From: Sphingomonas sp.
Lineage (GTDB): Bacteria; Pseudomonadota; Alphaproteobacteria; Sphingomonadales; Sphingomonadaceae
Length of the DNA: 64,000 bases
Assembly (NCBI RefSeq): GCF_003248515.1
Contig: NZ_QFOB01000004.1
Span: forward strand, 1-64,000
Direction of reading: 5' to 3'
Shown here: piece by piece, positions 25,853 to 33,834 of the stretch
Position numbering within the stretch: the first letter of the stretch is position 1
How the letters are laid out: each line of letters starts with the position of its first letter
The notes under the pieces: generated by a model
Databases searched by the model: none
What the model was told of the DNA's origin: nothing
The model's input: only the letters and a program-made list of their open reading frames with translations
Made by a program: the position numbers and the translations under genes

Positions 25853-26856
25853 CCGACCGAAACACCCGCCTCGGCGAAGGTCGCCATGCTGTCATGCGCG
25901 GCCAGCGCAGCGCGGATCACGCCCACCGCCACCGCCGCACCGCTCCCCTCGCCCAGCCGCATATCCAGCGACAGCAAGGGCGCCAGCCCCAGCCGCTCCA
26001 GCAGCCGCCGATGGCCGGGCTCGGCCGAGCAATGGCCGGCGATCAGATGATCGGTGATCGCGGGATGATGCGCGGCCAACGGCGCCACGGCGGAGGTGCA
26101 GATGAAGCCGTCCATCACCACCGGCACGCCGGCCTGCCGTGCTGCCACGACAGCCCCCGCAATGGCGGCGATCTCGCGCCCGCCCAGCCGCCGCAGGATT
26201 TCGAACGCTGATGTAAGCGCGCCCGCATGCGCCGCCAGCCCAGCCGCCACCGCCTCCACCTTGCGCGCGATGCCAGCCGCGTCCACGCCCGTGCCCGGCC
26301 CCACCCAATCGCGCGGGGCACCGCCGAACGAGGCGGCGGCCAAAGCGGCGGCGGCGGTGCTGTTGCCGATCCCCATCTCACCCAGCACGATCAGATCCGC
26401 ATCGCCGATCGCACCGGCGCCCGCATTCAGCGCCGCGAGGCATTCCGCCTCGCTCATCGCTGGCCCGCTGGTGAAATCCGCTGTCGGCCGGTCCAGATCC
26501 AGCGGCACCACCGCGAGCGACAGGCCCGCCGCGCGCGCCAGCGCGTTGATCGCGGCGCCGCCAGCCTCGAAATTGGCGACCATCTGCACCGTCACCGCCG
26601 CCGGAAAGGCGCTCACCCCGCGTGCGACCACACCATGATTGCCCGCGAAGACGATCGCGCGGCCGCGCTCCACCACCGGGCGCTCGCGGCGCTGCCAGCC
26701 GGCCAGGAAAATCGCGACCTCCTCCAGTCGCCCCAGCGAACCCGGCGGTTTGGTGAGTTGCCCCTGCCGCACGGCCGCCGCCATTCGCGCGGACTCATCC
26801 GGGGCGGAAAGCGTGCCCAGCGCCGCCTCGAACGCCGCGACCGAAGGGAAGATCAT
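25849..26856 (-). CDS. cobT: Nicotinate-nucleotide-dimethylbenzimidazole phosphoribosyltransferase
   Basis: Activates the lower-ligand base DMB to alpha-ribazole 5'-phosphate with nicotinate mononucleotide. The 335-residue product has the N-terminal TKPPGSLGRLEEVAIFLAGWQ region (part shown as KPPGSLGRLEEVA), FAGNHGVVARGVSAFP, LGEMGIGNSTAAAAL, the GPGTGVD loop and the C-terminal RLGEGSGAAVAV carrying the catalytic Glu. ATG at 26856 overlaps the DUF1636 stop as ATGA. It is central in the riboswitch-led minus-strand operon. Confidence 0.95.
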   Translation of the reverse strand: MIFPSVAAFEAALGTLSAPDESARMAAAVRQGQLTKPPGSLGRLEEVAIFLAGWQRRERPVVERGRAIVFAGNHGVVARGVSAFPAAVTVQMVANFEAGGAAINALARAAGLSLAVVPLDLDRPTADFTSGPAMSEAECLAALNAGAGAIGDADLIVLGEMGIGNSTAAAALAAASFGGAPRDWVGPGTGVDAAGIARKVEAVAAGLAAHAGALTSAFEILRRLGGREIAAIAGAVVAARQAGVPVVMDGFICTSAVAPLAAHHPAITDHLIAGHCSAEPGHRRLLERLGLAPLLSLDMRLGEGSGAAVAVGVIRAALAAHDSMATFAEAGVSVG

Positions 26857-27239
26857 GTGACGACAAATCCTTCCGGAGGGATGCGGACGAGGAAGTGGCC
26901 CTTCACGCCTTCCGGCCAGTCCCGATAGGGCACCTGCCCTTCCGCGCTTCTTGCATAGGCCAGCGCATAATCAAGGATCGCGCGCGCCGCCTCCTCGTCC
27001 GGCTCGAAATGGCCGAGGACATAGCCGATCCTGCCGGGCGCACGGAGGTGAACGGTGCAGCCGGACGAACAGGCGAAGAGGCAGGGCATTTCCTCCACCG
27101 CCACCCCGGCATAATCCGGTGAGGTTTCCCGCACGCGCCGCAATGCCGCCAGCAGCCTTTCCCCACCACCGGGGACGCCCGCCCGGCGACAGGTGTTGCA
27201 CGCGATCACCGATGGCCCGGATGCGGTGGCCTTCAGCAT
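26853..27239 (-). CDS. DUF1636 family protein, possible metal-binding factor of the cobalamin locus
   Basis: A 128-residue cytoplasmic protein of the DUF1636 family, often found in cobalamin gene clusters with no established reaction. It has an N-terminal CNTC pair and a second cluster MPCLFACSSGC, five Cys in the arrangement of a thioredoxin-like ferredoxin, so it may bind a 2Fe-2S cluster or another metal. ATG at 27239 lies 14 bp after the stop of the membrane protein gene and its stop overlaps cobT as ATGA. A cobalt-handling role is inferred from context only. Confidence 0.8.
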   Translation of the reverse strand: MLKATASGPSVIACNTCRRAGVPGGGERLLAALRRVRETSPDYAGVAVEEMPCLFACSSGCTVHLRAPGRIGYVLGHFEPDEEAARAILDYALAYARSAEGQVPYRDWPEGVKGHFLVRIPPEGFVVT

Positions 27240-27253
27240 CGCGGTCGCCGCCT

Positions 27254-27787
27254 TCAGGCCGATGCCAGCCTGCCGCGCGTGGCGGCGGGCACGCCAATCG
27301 CCACCAACCCGCGATAGAGCAGTAAGAGCGCGACCAGGATCGCCCCGTCGCGGGCAAGGCCCTGTGCGAAATAGACGGGCGAAAGCGCGATGCCGAGGCC
27401 GCCCAACGCGACCGACCACAGCACCAGCAAACCCTTATAGCCGAGTGTCGCGCCCGCGAACGCCGCCACCAGCCGCGCCGCCGATCCACCGCGCATGCGG
27501 CCTTCGGCCCAGCGCGCCGCGAAGAGCGAGGCAACCGCCGCCGTGCCGATCGCGCCGCCCCACATCAGCGGCGTGGTGCTGTGCGAATAATGGTGGATGC
27601 CAAAGCCCACCGCCTGGGACGCGAACCAGGCAACGATCATCAGTGCAATGCCATCGCGCTTCGTCATCCGCGTCGCCGCCAGCGCGGCGAGCGCGGCGAA
27701 CGGCGTCGCGCAGGCCAGCGCCCAGCTGCCAAGCACGCTCGCCACCGAAAGCAGCACGATCCAGAGCAAGGAACCATCACGAGTCAT
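27254..27787 (-). CDS. Membrane protein of unknown function, candidate cobalt or corrinoid transporter
   Basis: Not recognised by family. The 177-residue protein is almost entirely hydrophobic with about five membrane segments (roughly 8-38, 46-62, 74-90, 105-130, 148-166). A His cluster in a loop, GFGIHHYSHSTTP (His65, 66 and 69), could coordinate metal, as in cobalt/nickel permeases. ATG at 27787 has AAGGAG seven bases upstream. It lies between btuB and DUF1636 in the B12-riboswitch operon, so its level should fall when cobalamin is plentiful. Cobalt import is a reasonable guess; a role in corrinoid membrane steps is another. Confidence 0.7.
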   Translation of the reverse strand: MTRDGSLLWIVLLSVASVLGSWALACATPFAALAALAATRMTKRDGIALMIVAWFASQAVGFGIHHYSHSTTPLMWGGAIGTAAVASLFAARWAEGRMRGGSAARLVAAFAGATLGYKGLLVLWSVALGGLGIALSPVYFAQGLARDGAILVALLLLYRGLVAIGVPAATRGRLASA

Positions 27788-27810
27788 CTTCGATCTCCTT
27801 CAGGGCCCCT

Positions 27811-27843
27811 GGCCGGTCCGGGTTCAATCCACCCCGACCGGCC
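27811..27843 (-). terminator. Stem-loop between btuB and downstream cobalamin genes
   Basis: Eight-base perfect arms GGCCGGTC/GACCGGCC, extended by three more pairs after a C-C mismatch, with a loop of about nine bases. It lies 26 bp after the btuB stop. It may lower expression of the downstream operon relative to btuB; no T-tract is seen. Confidence 0.5.
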
Positions 27844-27869
27844 ACGGTCTCGGTTAGTGGAATGAGGCG

Positions 27870-29858
27870 TCAGAAGCGCCCGCGGAAACCCGCATAGATG
27901 CTGCGTCCCAGCGTGCCGTAGCGATAGACGGTCATGTATTTCTCATCGAACAGGTTCTCGACCCGCGCGAACACCGCCACCTGCTTGGACAGCGGCACCT
28001 CGCCGCGCAGATCGACCAGCGTGTAGGGCGCCAGCCGCGTCGTGTGCGTCGCATTGTCGAAGCTCTCGCCGGCCCAGCGGATCGCCGCCCCCAGCGAGGG
28101 GCCGTCGGGGATCGCATAGGTGATCGATCCGTTCGCCGTATGGCGCGGCCGCCGCGCCAGCTGGAAGCCGTAGGTGGCGCCCCCGATCGAGCGATCCTCG
28201 GACGCGGTCCAGCTGAAATTGCCATCCATGGTGACGCGCGCGACCGGCTTCACCGATGCCGTCGCCTCGATGCCCCGCGCGAAGGCGCGCGAGACATTCT
28301 TGTAATAGCCGAAGCGGCGCGTCGTGGTGCTGCCCGTGGCGAAGCAGAGCGGATCGGTCGAGGTCGTCGAACAGCCATTATAGGTGATCAGATCACGCGA
28401 ACGCCGCTCGAAATAGGTCGCGCCGAAGCTGACCCTGCCATCCCACAGGCGCTGTTCCGCGCCCGCTTCCCAGCCCTTGGCCTGCTCCGGATCGAGCGCG
28501 GTATTCCCATATTCGGAAAAGAGCTGATAGAGCGTGGGCGCCTTGAAGCCCTCCGAATAGCTGGCGCGCAGCACCGTGCCGGTCGGCAGCGCCCAGACCG
28601 CACCGCCCGAGAACAGGGTCTTGCTGCCATAGCGATTATGATCGTCGTGGCGGATGCCCCCGGTGAGCGTCAGCCCCTGAATCAGTTCCGCGTTGAGCTG
28701 GGCATAGATGCCGGTGAGGTCGGCCTTGCCGCGCGCGGGATCCGGGATCGGCACGGACAGGCTGGACGAGGGCGAGACGCTGCGGAAACGGCTGCGCTCA
28801 TTCTCGATGCCGAACACCGCATCGATCCTGTCGGTCAACGCGAAGCTGCCCTGATATTCCAGCCGCCGGTTCTTGCCGGCCGCATCGAAGGTCTGCGCGC
28901 GCTGGAGCGTCGGATTGTAATTGTCGCGGTTCGTGTCGGTATAGCCGAACGCGAAGCGGTTGCGCAGCCGCCCGTCGAGCAGATCGACATTGAGGCCCGC
29001 ATAGCCGACGAATTCCTTGTTGAGGCTATATTCGAAACTGTCACCGGAGAAGCCGTCGATATCGACGCGGCCGTCCGAATAATAGCCGCGCACATCGGCG
29101 CTCACGCCATCCGCGATCGTCAGCACGGCACGGCCCGTCACGCTGCGATTGGTATAGCCGTCGCGCTCGCGCCCGCCGAAGGTCGGGGCGATGGCGGAGA
29201 TGCCATCCGTGGTGAAGGCCTGCGCGCCGATCCGCCAGGCGAGCGGCCCCGTAAGCCCGCCGACGCCCGCGCGGCCGCTCGCCGTGCGGCGGCTGCCCGC
29301 CTCGGCATCGAAGCTGCCTTCCAGGCTCTTGGTGGGAAGCGGCGTCACGATATTGACGACGCCGCCGATCGCCTGGCTGCCCCAGAGAGTCGACTGCGGC
29401 CCACGCAGCACTTCGATACGGCTGGCATCGCCCGTCAGCAGGTTCGCGAAATTATAGCCGCCGCCCGTGGAGGAAGGATCGTTGAGCTTCACGCCATCGA
29501 TCACCACCACGGTCTGATCGCTCTCCGCGCCGCGAATGCGCAGCGAGGTGGCGGTGCCATAGCCGCCATTGCGCGAAAGGCTCACGCCCGGCGTCCGCAG
29601 CAGGATATCGGCCACCGAAAGATCGCCCGCGCGATCGATCGCCGCCTTGTCCAGCACCGTCACCGATGCGGCGACGCGATCGATCGACAGCGGCGATCGC
29701 GTGGCCGTGACGACGATCGTGGACGGATCGGCGCCATCGCCTCCGCTGGCCGGCAGCGCCGCGGCGTCCGGCTGGGGCGCTTCCTGCGGCGCGGCTTCGG
29801 CAAGAGCATGGGCCGGCGCAAACAAGGCCAGGCCCGCAAATATCACGATATTCTTCAT
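27870..29858 (-). CDS. btuB: TonB-dependent vitamin B12 outer-membrane receptor
   Basis: Outer-membrane gated channel for cobalamin/cobinamide uptake. The 662-residue protein has a signal peptide (MKNIVIFAGLALFAPAHALA), a TonB-box-like STIVVTATR near residue 45, a plug domain with SVADILLRTPGVSLSRNGG and VLRGPQSTLWGSQAIGGVVNI, and a 22-strand-type barrel ending AGFRGRF with C-terminal Phe. The cobalamin riboswitch upstream supports the B12 assignment. Start ATG at 29858; the open frame above it runs into the riboswitch and is not coding. It works with BtuF, BtuC and BtuD encoded next door. Confidence 0.95.
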   Translation of the reverse strand: MKNIVIFAGLALFAPAHALAEAAPQEAPQPDAAALPASGGDGADPSTIVVTATRSPLSIDRVAASVTVLDKAAIDRAGDLSVADILLRTPGVSLSRNGGYGTATSLRIRGAESDQTVVVIDGVKLNDPSSTGGGYNFANLLTGDASRIEVLRGPQSTLWGSQAIGGVVNIVTPLPTKSLEGSFDAEAGSRRTASGRAGVGGLTGPLAWRIGAQAFTTDGISAIAPTFGGRERDGYTNRSVTGRAVLTIADGVSADVRGYYSDGRVDIDGFSGDSFEYSLNKEFVGYAGLNVDLLDGRLRNRFAFGYTDTNRDNYNPTLQRAQTFDAAGKNRRLEYQGSFALTDRIDAVFGIENERSRFRSVSPSSSLSVPIPDPARGKADLTGIYAQLNAELIQGLTLTGGIRHDDHNRYGSKTLFSGGAVWALPTGTVLRASYSEGFKAPTLYQLFSEYGNTALDPEQAKGWEAGAEQRLWDGRVSFGATYFERRSRDLITYNGCSTTSTDPLCFATGSTTTRRFGYYKNVSRAFARGIEATASVKPVARVTMDGNFSWTASEDRSIGGATYGFQLARRPRHTANGSITYAIPDGPSLGAAIRWAGESFDNATHTTRLAPYTLVDLRGEVPLSKQVAVFARVENLFDEKYMTVYRYGTLGRSIYAGFRGRF

Positions 29859-29972
29859 CGGAAAGTCCCCCGGATAACGACAAGCGCCCCCGGAATCCTT
29901 GCGGACTCCGGAGAGATCGAAGTCGTCTCTCGGGTTTCCCCGTCCGCCCGGCACACCCTGTCCGCACGAAGG

Positions 29973-30152
29973 ACGACCGCGACGGGCAGGTCTCCTGGCT
30001 TGCGGGTCACCGCTTTTCTTGCCGCCTTCTCGGAACCGAAGTTCCAATGGCCCGTGGCAAGATTGCTCGCCGCTCACAGTTGCAGGGGCAGCCGGGGTCT
30101 CGAACCCCGTTCCCTTTTCATCCCTCTTGCGAGGGAACCTGTCGCGGTCGCG
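29973..30152 (-). ncRNA. Cobalamin (B12) riboswitch in btuB leader
   Basis: On the minus strand, the B12-box AGCCAGGAGACCTGCC is present at 29985-30000, preceded by GCGGTGACCCGCA and by the upstream core GGCTGCCCCTGCAACTGTGA, the usual order of the class. The outer P1 stem can be formed by about ten pairs between 30141-30152 and 29973-29983. The roughly 115-nt tail to the btuB start contains further short hairpins that could form the expression platform. It should reduce btuB and downstream genes when adenosylcobalamin is abundant. Exact ends are approximate. Confidence 0.94.
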
Positions 30153-30155
30153 CCC

Positions 30156-30950
30156 TTAGAGCCGGTTCGGGTCCGCCGTCAACGGCAGCCGTGCGAGGGG
30201 GACGACCACGCCCTCCTCGCCCCCGCCGAAATAACCGCTCACGCCATAGACGTCGGCAAGCAGCGCTGGCGTCATCACGTCACGCGGCGCGCCGTCGGCC
30301 ACCAGCCGGCCGTCGCGCAGCACCAGCAGACGATCGCAGAAGCGCGCCGCGAGGCTCAGATCGTGCAGCACCGCGACCACCAGACGCCCCGCATCCGCCT
30401 GATCGCGCAAGATCTCCATGCCCTGGATCTGGTGCGCGGGATCGAGGCTTGCCAGCGGCTCGTCCGCCACCAGCACGGGCGCCTCCACCGCCAGCGCGCG
30501 CGCCAGCAGCACGCGGGCACGCTCTCCGCCCGAAAGCTCGGTCGCGGTGCGATCGGCCAGCGGCTCGATCTCGGCCAGCGCCATCGCGCGGGAAATCGCC
30601 GCCCGATCCGCCGCGCCGATGCGCGAAAAAGGCGCGAGGTGCGGCAGCCGCCCCAGCGCCACCAGCCGCTCCACCGTCAGCGGCCAGTGCAGCACCTGCC
30701 CCTGCGGCAGATAGGAGATGCGACGCGCTATCTCCGCCCGCGCGAAACCGGCAAGCGGCCGCCCCTCCAGCAGCACCTCGCCCGTCGCCGGGATCAGCCC
30801 CAGCAGCGCGCGCACCAAAGTGGACTTGCCTGCCCCGTTCGGCCCGAGGATGCCGACCAGCCGGCCCGCCTCCAGCGCCGCATCGATGCCGCGCACCACG
30901 TCGCGCGGGCCGAGCCGCACGCCCAGATCCCGCATCGCCAGCATCACCAT
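30156..30950 (-). CDS. btuD: Cobalamin ABC transporter ATP-binding protein
   Basis: ATPase of a FecCD/BtuCD-type importer. The 264-residue product has Walker A GPNGAGKST (37-45), a Q-loop YLPQGQ, signature LSGGERARVLLARAL, Walker B VLVADEPLASLD and the switch His in VAVLHDLSL. ATG at 30950 overlaps the permease stop by seven bases; ATG at 30944 is an alternative. The gene ends a few bases before the riboswitch of btuB, so the permease and ATPase genes lie just upstream of the receptor. Substrate is assigned from position. Confidence 0.92.
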   Translation of the reverse strand: MVMLAMRDLGVRLGPRDVVRGIDAALEAGRLVGILGPNGAGKSTLVRALLGLIPATGEVLLEGRPLAGFARAEIARRISYLPQGQVLHWPLTVERLVALGRLPHLAPFSRIGAADRAAISRAMALAEIEPLADRTATELSGGERARVLLARALAVEAPVLVADEPLASLDPAHQIQGMEILRDQADAGRLVVAVLHDLSLAARFCDRLLVLRDGRLVADGAPRDVMTPALLADVYGVSGYFGGGEEGVVVPLARLPLTADPNRL

Positions 30951-31945
30951 ATCCGCCGCTCCCGGATCAGGTGGACGAGGAAGACGGGCACGCCGAGGAA
31001 GGCCGTCACCACGCCGAGCTTCAATTCGTTCGAAGCCGGAATGATCCGCACCAGCACGTCCGACAGGCTGAGCAGCGCGGCACCGCCCAGCGCACTCGGC
31101 CACAGCAAGGCGGACGGGCTGCGATCGGTGAACGGCCGCAGCAGATGCGGCACGATCAGCCCGACGAAGCCGATCGATCCCGAGACGGCCACGGCACCGC
31201 CCACGCCGATCGCCACCCCTGCCAGCAGCCGCAGCCGCGTATGCCGGAGATCGACGCCCAGCGCCGCTGCGCCATCCTCGCCCAGCGTCAGCGCATCCAG
31301 CGCGCGCTCGTCCCACGCCAGCAGGGCCAGCGCCGCGAGGATGCAGGGCAGCGCCAGCGCCACATGCCGGAACGAGCGATCCTCCAGCGAGCCCAGCAGC
31401 CATGTCGCAATCTCCATCGCCGCGAAGGGATTGGAGGCGAGATTCAAAGCAAGGCTGATGGACGCGCCCGCCAGCGTCGCGATGGCGATGCCCGCCAGGA
31501 TCAGCGTCAGCCCGCTTTCGGCTCGCCCCGCGAGCAGGAACAGCAGGCCGAGGCTGCCGAGCGCGCCGAGGATCGAAAGGATCGGCAGCAGCGCCGGATG
31601 CGCCTCCGCAATCCCGAAATAGAGCGCCACCACCGCGCCGAGCGCCGCGCCGTTCGAAACACCCAGCGCGGAAGGCTCGGCCAGTGGATTGCGCAGATAG
31701 CCCTGAAGCGCGGCGCCGGCGATGCCCAGCACCGCGCCTACCGCCAGCCCGAGGATCGCGCGCGGCAGACGCAGTTCGACGAGGATCGCCCGCTCCACCG
31801 GATCGCCCGAGCCGAGCAGCGCCGCAATCGCCCGCGCGGGCGGGATGGAGGCGCTGCCAACGCCCACCGACAGTGCGAACGACACGATTACCAGCAGGAT
31901 GAGGACCGGCCACAGCCAGCGGTCAGTCGCCTTGTCATCAGTCAC
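30944..31945 (-). CDS. btuC: Cobalamin ABC transporter permease (FecCD family)
   Basis: Inner-membrane permease of 333 residues with about ten hydrophobic helices. Visible family motifs are VELRLPRAILGLAVGAVLG, GAALQGYLRNPLAEPSALGV and GSIGFVGLIVPHLLRPF, all typical of BtuC/FhuB/FecD proteins. It is coupled to btuD. The start at 31945 is 93 bp from the divergent btuF-like gene. A siderophore substrate cannot be excluded by sequence, but the flanking B12 riboswitch, btuB and cobO make cobalamin or cobinamide most likely. Confidence 0.92.
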   Translation of the reverse strand: MTDDKATDRWLWPVLILLVIVSFALSVGVGSASIPPARAIAALLGSGDPVERAILVELRLPRAILGLAVGAVLGIAGAALQGYLRNPLAEPSALGVSNGAALGAVVALYFGIAEAHPALLPILSILGALGSLGLLFLLAGRAESGLTLILAGIAIATLAGASISLALNLASNPFAAMEIATWLLGSLEDRSFRHVALALPCILAALALLAWDERALDALTLGEDGAAALGVDLRHTRLRLLAGVAIGVGGAVAVSGSIGFVGLIVPHLLRPFTDRSPSALLWPSALGGAALLSLSDVLVRIIPASNELKLGVVTAFLGVPVFLVHLIRERRIW

Positions 31946-32038
31946 GTCTCGATTGCTGCCTTATCGTCGCGCCGGATCTTTCGGCTTCAATCAGGACGGA
32001 CTTGTTCCGGCATCCGCCGTGAAGCAAGAGCGTCGGCG

Positions 32039-32908
32039 ATGGGACTAGCCGCACGGTGGACCCCGGAACAAGCCCGGGCGGACGGAAGAAGCAAGCGGCG
32101 CGCGCCGTTGCTGTTCGCCTGTGCCCTCCTGCTCGGGGCGGCACCGGCGCCACCCCGCCGCATCGTTTCTCTCAATCTGTGCGCCGATCAATATCTGCTC
32201 GCGCTGGCCGATCCGGGCCAGATCGCGGCACTCACCAGCCTCGCCCGCGATCGGCGCATGTCGGCGGGCGCCGCGCGCGCCGATCATGTCCCGATATCGA
32301 AGGGCTCGGCGGAAGACGTGCTGATGCTGCGCCCCGATCTGCTGCTCGCGGCCCCCGGCCGTCGCCGCGAGACGATGGCACAGCTGCGCGGGCGCGATAT
32401 CGCCACGCTCGATGTGAAGCCGGCGGAAAGCTATGCCGATGTCGTCGCGCAGATCCGCGCCGTGGCCGCCGCCGTCGGCCATCCGGCGCGCGGCGAGGCA
32501 CTGATCGCAAGCATGGATGCGCGCCTCGCCCGGCTGCCGCGCGCCGCCGGCCGGGGCCGCGTGGCCGCTTATTATCAACGGCGCGGTTTCCTCACCGGCA
32601 CGGGCACGCTGGTCGACGAACTGATGGCCCGCGTCGGCCTCGTCAATCTCGCCGCGAAGCTCGGCAAGCCCGCGCTGGCGAGCGTCAGCCTGGAGGAGAT
32701 GGCGCTCGCCCGCCCCGATCTGCTGATCGTCGAGACGGACAGTGATCGCGTGGTCGATCAGGGAACCGAACTGCTCCACCACCCGATCCTCGATCCGATC
32801 CCCCGCCTCCACCTTCCCCAGGCATGGACGGTCTGCGGCGGCCCGGCCTATGTGCTGGCGGCAGAACAGCTCGTGCGCGAATTGCGGGCGGTGAAGCCGA
32901 GGCGGTGA
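32039..32908 (+). CDS. btuF: Periplasmic cobalamin-binding protein of ABC importer
   Basis: Substrate-binding protein (PF01497 type) of about 289 residues that should deliver cobalamin to BtuCD. After a basic N-terminus and hydrophobic stretch (APLLFACALLLGAAPA) comes RIVSLNLCADQYLLALA, typical of the family. SAEDVLMLRPDLLLA follows, and the two-lobe fold is linked by a long helix. The start is uncertain: ATG at 32039 gives a long basic leader, and a later TTG near 32108 would give a shorter signal peptide. Unusually it is on the opposite strand to btuCD, and it converges on cobO. Confidence 0.85.
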   Translation: MGLAARWTPEQARADGRSKRRAPLLFACALLLGAAPAPPRRIVSLNLCADQYLLALADPGQIAALTSLARDRRMSAGAARADHVPISKGSAEDVLMLRPDLLLAAPGRRRETMAQLRGRDIATLDVKPAESYADVVAQIRAVAAAVGHPARGEALIASMDARLARLPRAAGRGRVAAYYQRRGFLTGTGTLVDELMARVGLVNLAAKLGKPALASVSLEEMALARPDLLIVETDSDRVVDQGTELLHHPILDPIPRLHLPQAWTVCGGPAYVLAAEQLVRELRAVKPRR

Positions 32909-33228
32909 CACGCTTGAAAGCGGCTTCCCCCTTGTTCCGTTTCCTCCTCCTGAAGGCTGATCTCGCCCCCCGCACGGATCGTGACCGCCCCGGTCCGGAG
33001 GTGCGATTCTCATGCGAAAGGGGCGTCCGGCGCCCCCCATCGGGCAAGGCGGGCTCCGCGATCCGGCGCAGGCCGGAGCCCGACGCGATCGGGCAGAGGG
33101 CCTGCCCAACCCGGCCCTGGCCCTCGCCCTCGCCCTCGCCCTCGCCGGGCAAAGCCACGTTCGATCGACAGTTACATATAAGAGAATGATGGCGGCCTTC
33201 TCCTTGCGAGGGAGGCGGCGGCCGGCCT
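32909..33228. other. Convergent intergenic region with hairpins and a CCCTCG hexamer run
   Basis: This 320-bp gap between btuF and cobO has no credible gene. It holds a 6-bp stem GGGGCG/CGCCCC (33020-33036), an 8-bp stem GGGCTCCG/CGGAGCCC (33051-33058 and 33074-33081), and a short tandem hexamer array at 33115-33144 (four perfect CCCTCG units plus one variant). The hairpins could end transcription from both genes. The hexamers look like simple-sequence slippage. Confidence 0.6.
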
Positions 33229-33834
33229 TCAGAATTCCACGCCGGCCTGCGCCTTCACGCCCTGCTCACGGAACGGATGCTTCACCTGCGCCATCTCGGT
33301 GACGAGATCCGCCGCCTCGATCAGCGCCTCGGGCGCATTCCGCCCGGTGACGACAATGTGCGTCATCTCCGGCCGCGCGGCGATCGCGTCCAGCACCTCG
33401 TCCAGCGGCAGATAATCGTAGCGCAGCACGATGTTCAGCTCGTCCGCCACGATCATGCCATAGCCGGGATCCGCGATCATCCGCCGCACCTCGTCCCATG
33501 CCGCGCGGGCGGAGGCGATATCCGCGGCGCGGTTCTGCGTATCCCAGGTGAAGCCATCGCCCATCGGCCGGAATTCCACGCCGAGCCTGTCGAAGACCGG
33601 CTTCTCGCCCGTCTCCATCGCGCCCTTCACGAACTGGACGACGCCCACCTTCATGCCATGGCCCACGGCGCGCACGGCCATGCCGAGCGCCGCCGTGGTC
33701 TTGCCCTTGCCCTTGCCGGTGTGGACGATCAGCAGGCCCTTCTCCACCTGCCGCTCGGCCACGAGGCGATCCTGCAACGCCTTGCGCTTCGCCATCCGCG
33801 CGGCATGATCGGCCTCGCCGCGCCGCGCGGTCAC
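33229..33834 (-). CDS. cobO: Cob(I)yrinic acid a,c-diamide adenosyltransferase
   Basis: ATP:corrinoid adenosyltransferase of the CobA/CobO (BtuR) family, adding the 5'-deoxyadenosyl group to cobalt. The 201-residue product has ARMAKRKALQ then the P-loop VHTGKGKGKTTAALG, with VVQFVKGAMETGE, FTWDTQNRAAD, YGMIVADELNIVLRYDY and VVTGRNAPEALIEAADL, all diagnostic. GTG at 33834 overlaps the eda stop as GTGA; Met at 33795 is an alternative start. It is therefore translated downstream of eda in what looks like a uronate operon, away from the riboswitch-led cobalamin operon. Confidence 0.93.
   Translation of the reverse strand: MTARRGEADHAARMAKRKALQDRLVAERQVEKGLLIVHTGKGKGKTTAALGMAVRAVGHGMKVGVVQFVKGAMETGEKPVFDRLGVEFRPMGDGFTWDTQNRAADIASARAAWDEVRRMIADPGYGMIVADELNIVLRYDYLPLDEVLDAIAARPEMTHIVVTGRNAPEALIEAADLVTEMAQVKHPFREQGVKAQAGVEF

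Noticed and set aside
28044..31622. A 1192-residue open frame on the plus strand antisense to btuB, btuD and btuC
   Set aside because: It is a low-complexity Arg/Ala-rich translation opposite well-conserved genes and crosses the riboswitch; typical high-GC antisense shadow.
30951..31913. N-terminal extension fused to btuD, suggesting a permease-ATPase fusion
   Set aside because: The extension reads the btuC region in a wrong frame without hydrophobic helices; the real permease frame overlaps and ends at 30944.
32039..32082. REP-like segment (GGACCCCGGAACAAGCCCGGGC) at the btuF start
   Set aside because: The resemblance to common intergenic repeats is weak and no second copy was found; it is instead noted only as a reason for doubt about the btuF start.
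33115..33144. Possible CRISPR repeats
   Set aside because: Units are only six bases with no spacers; a simple tandem repeat.
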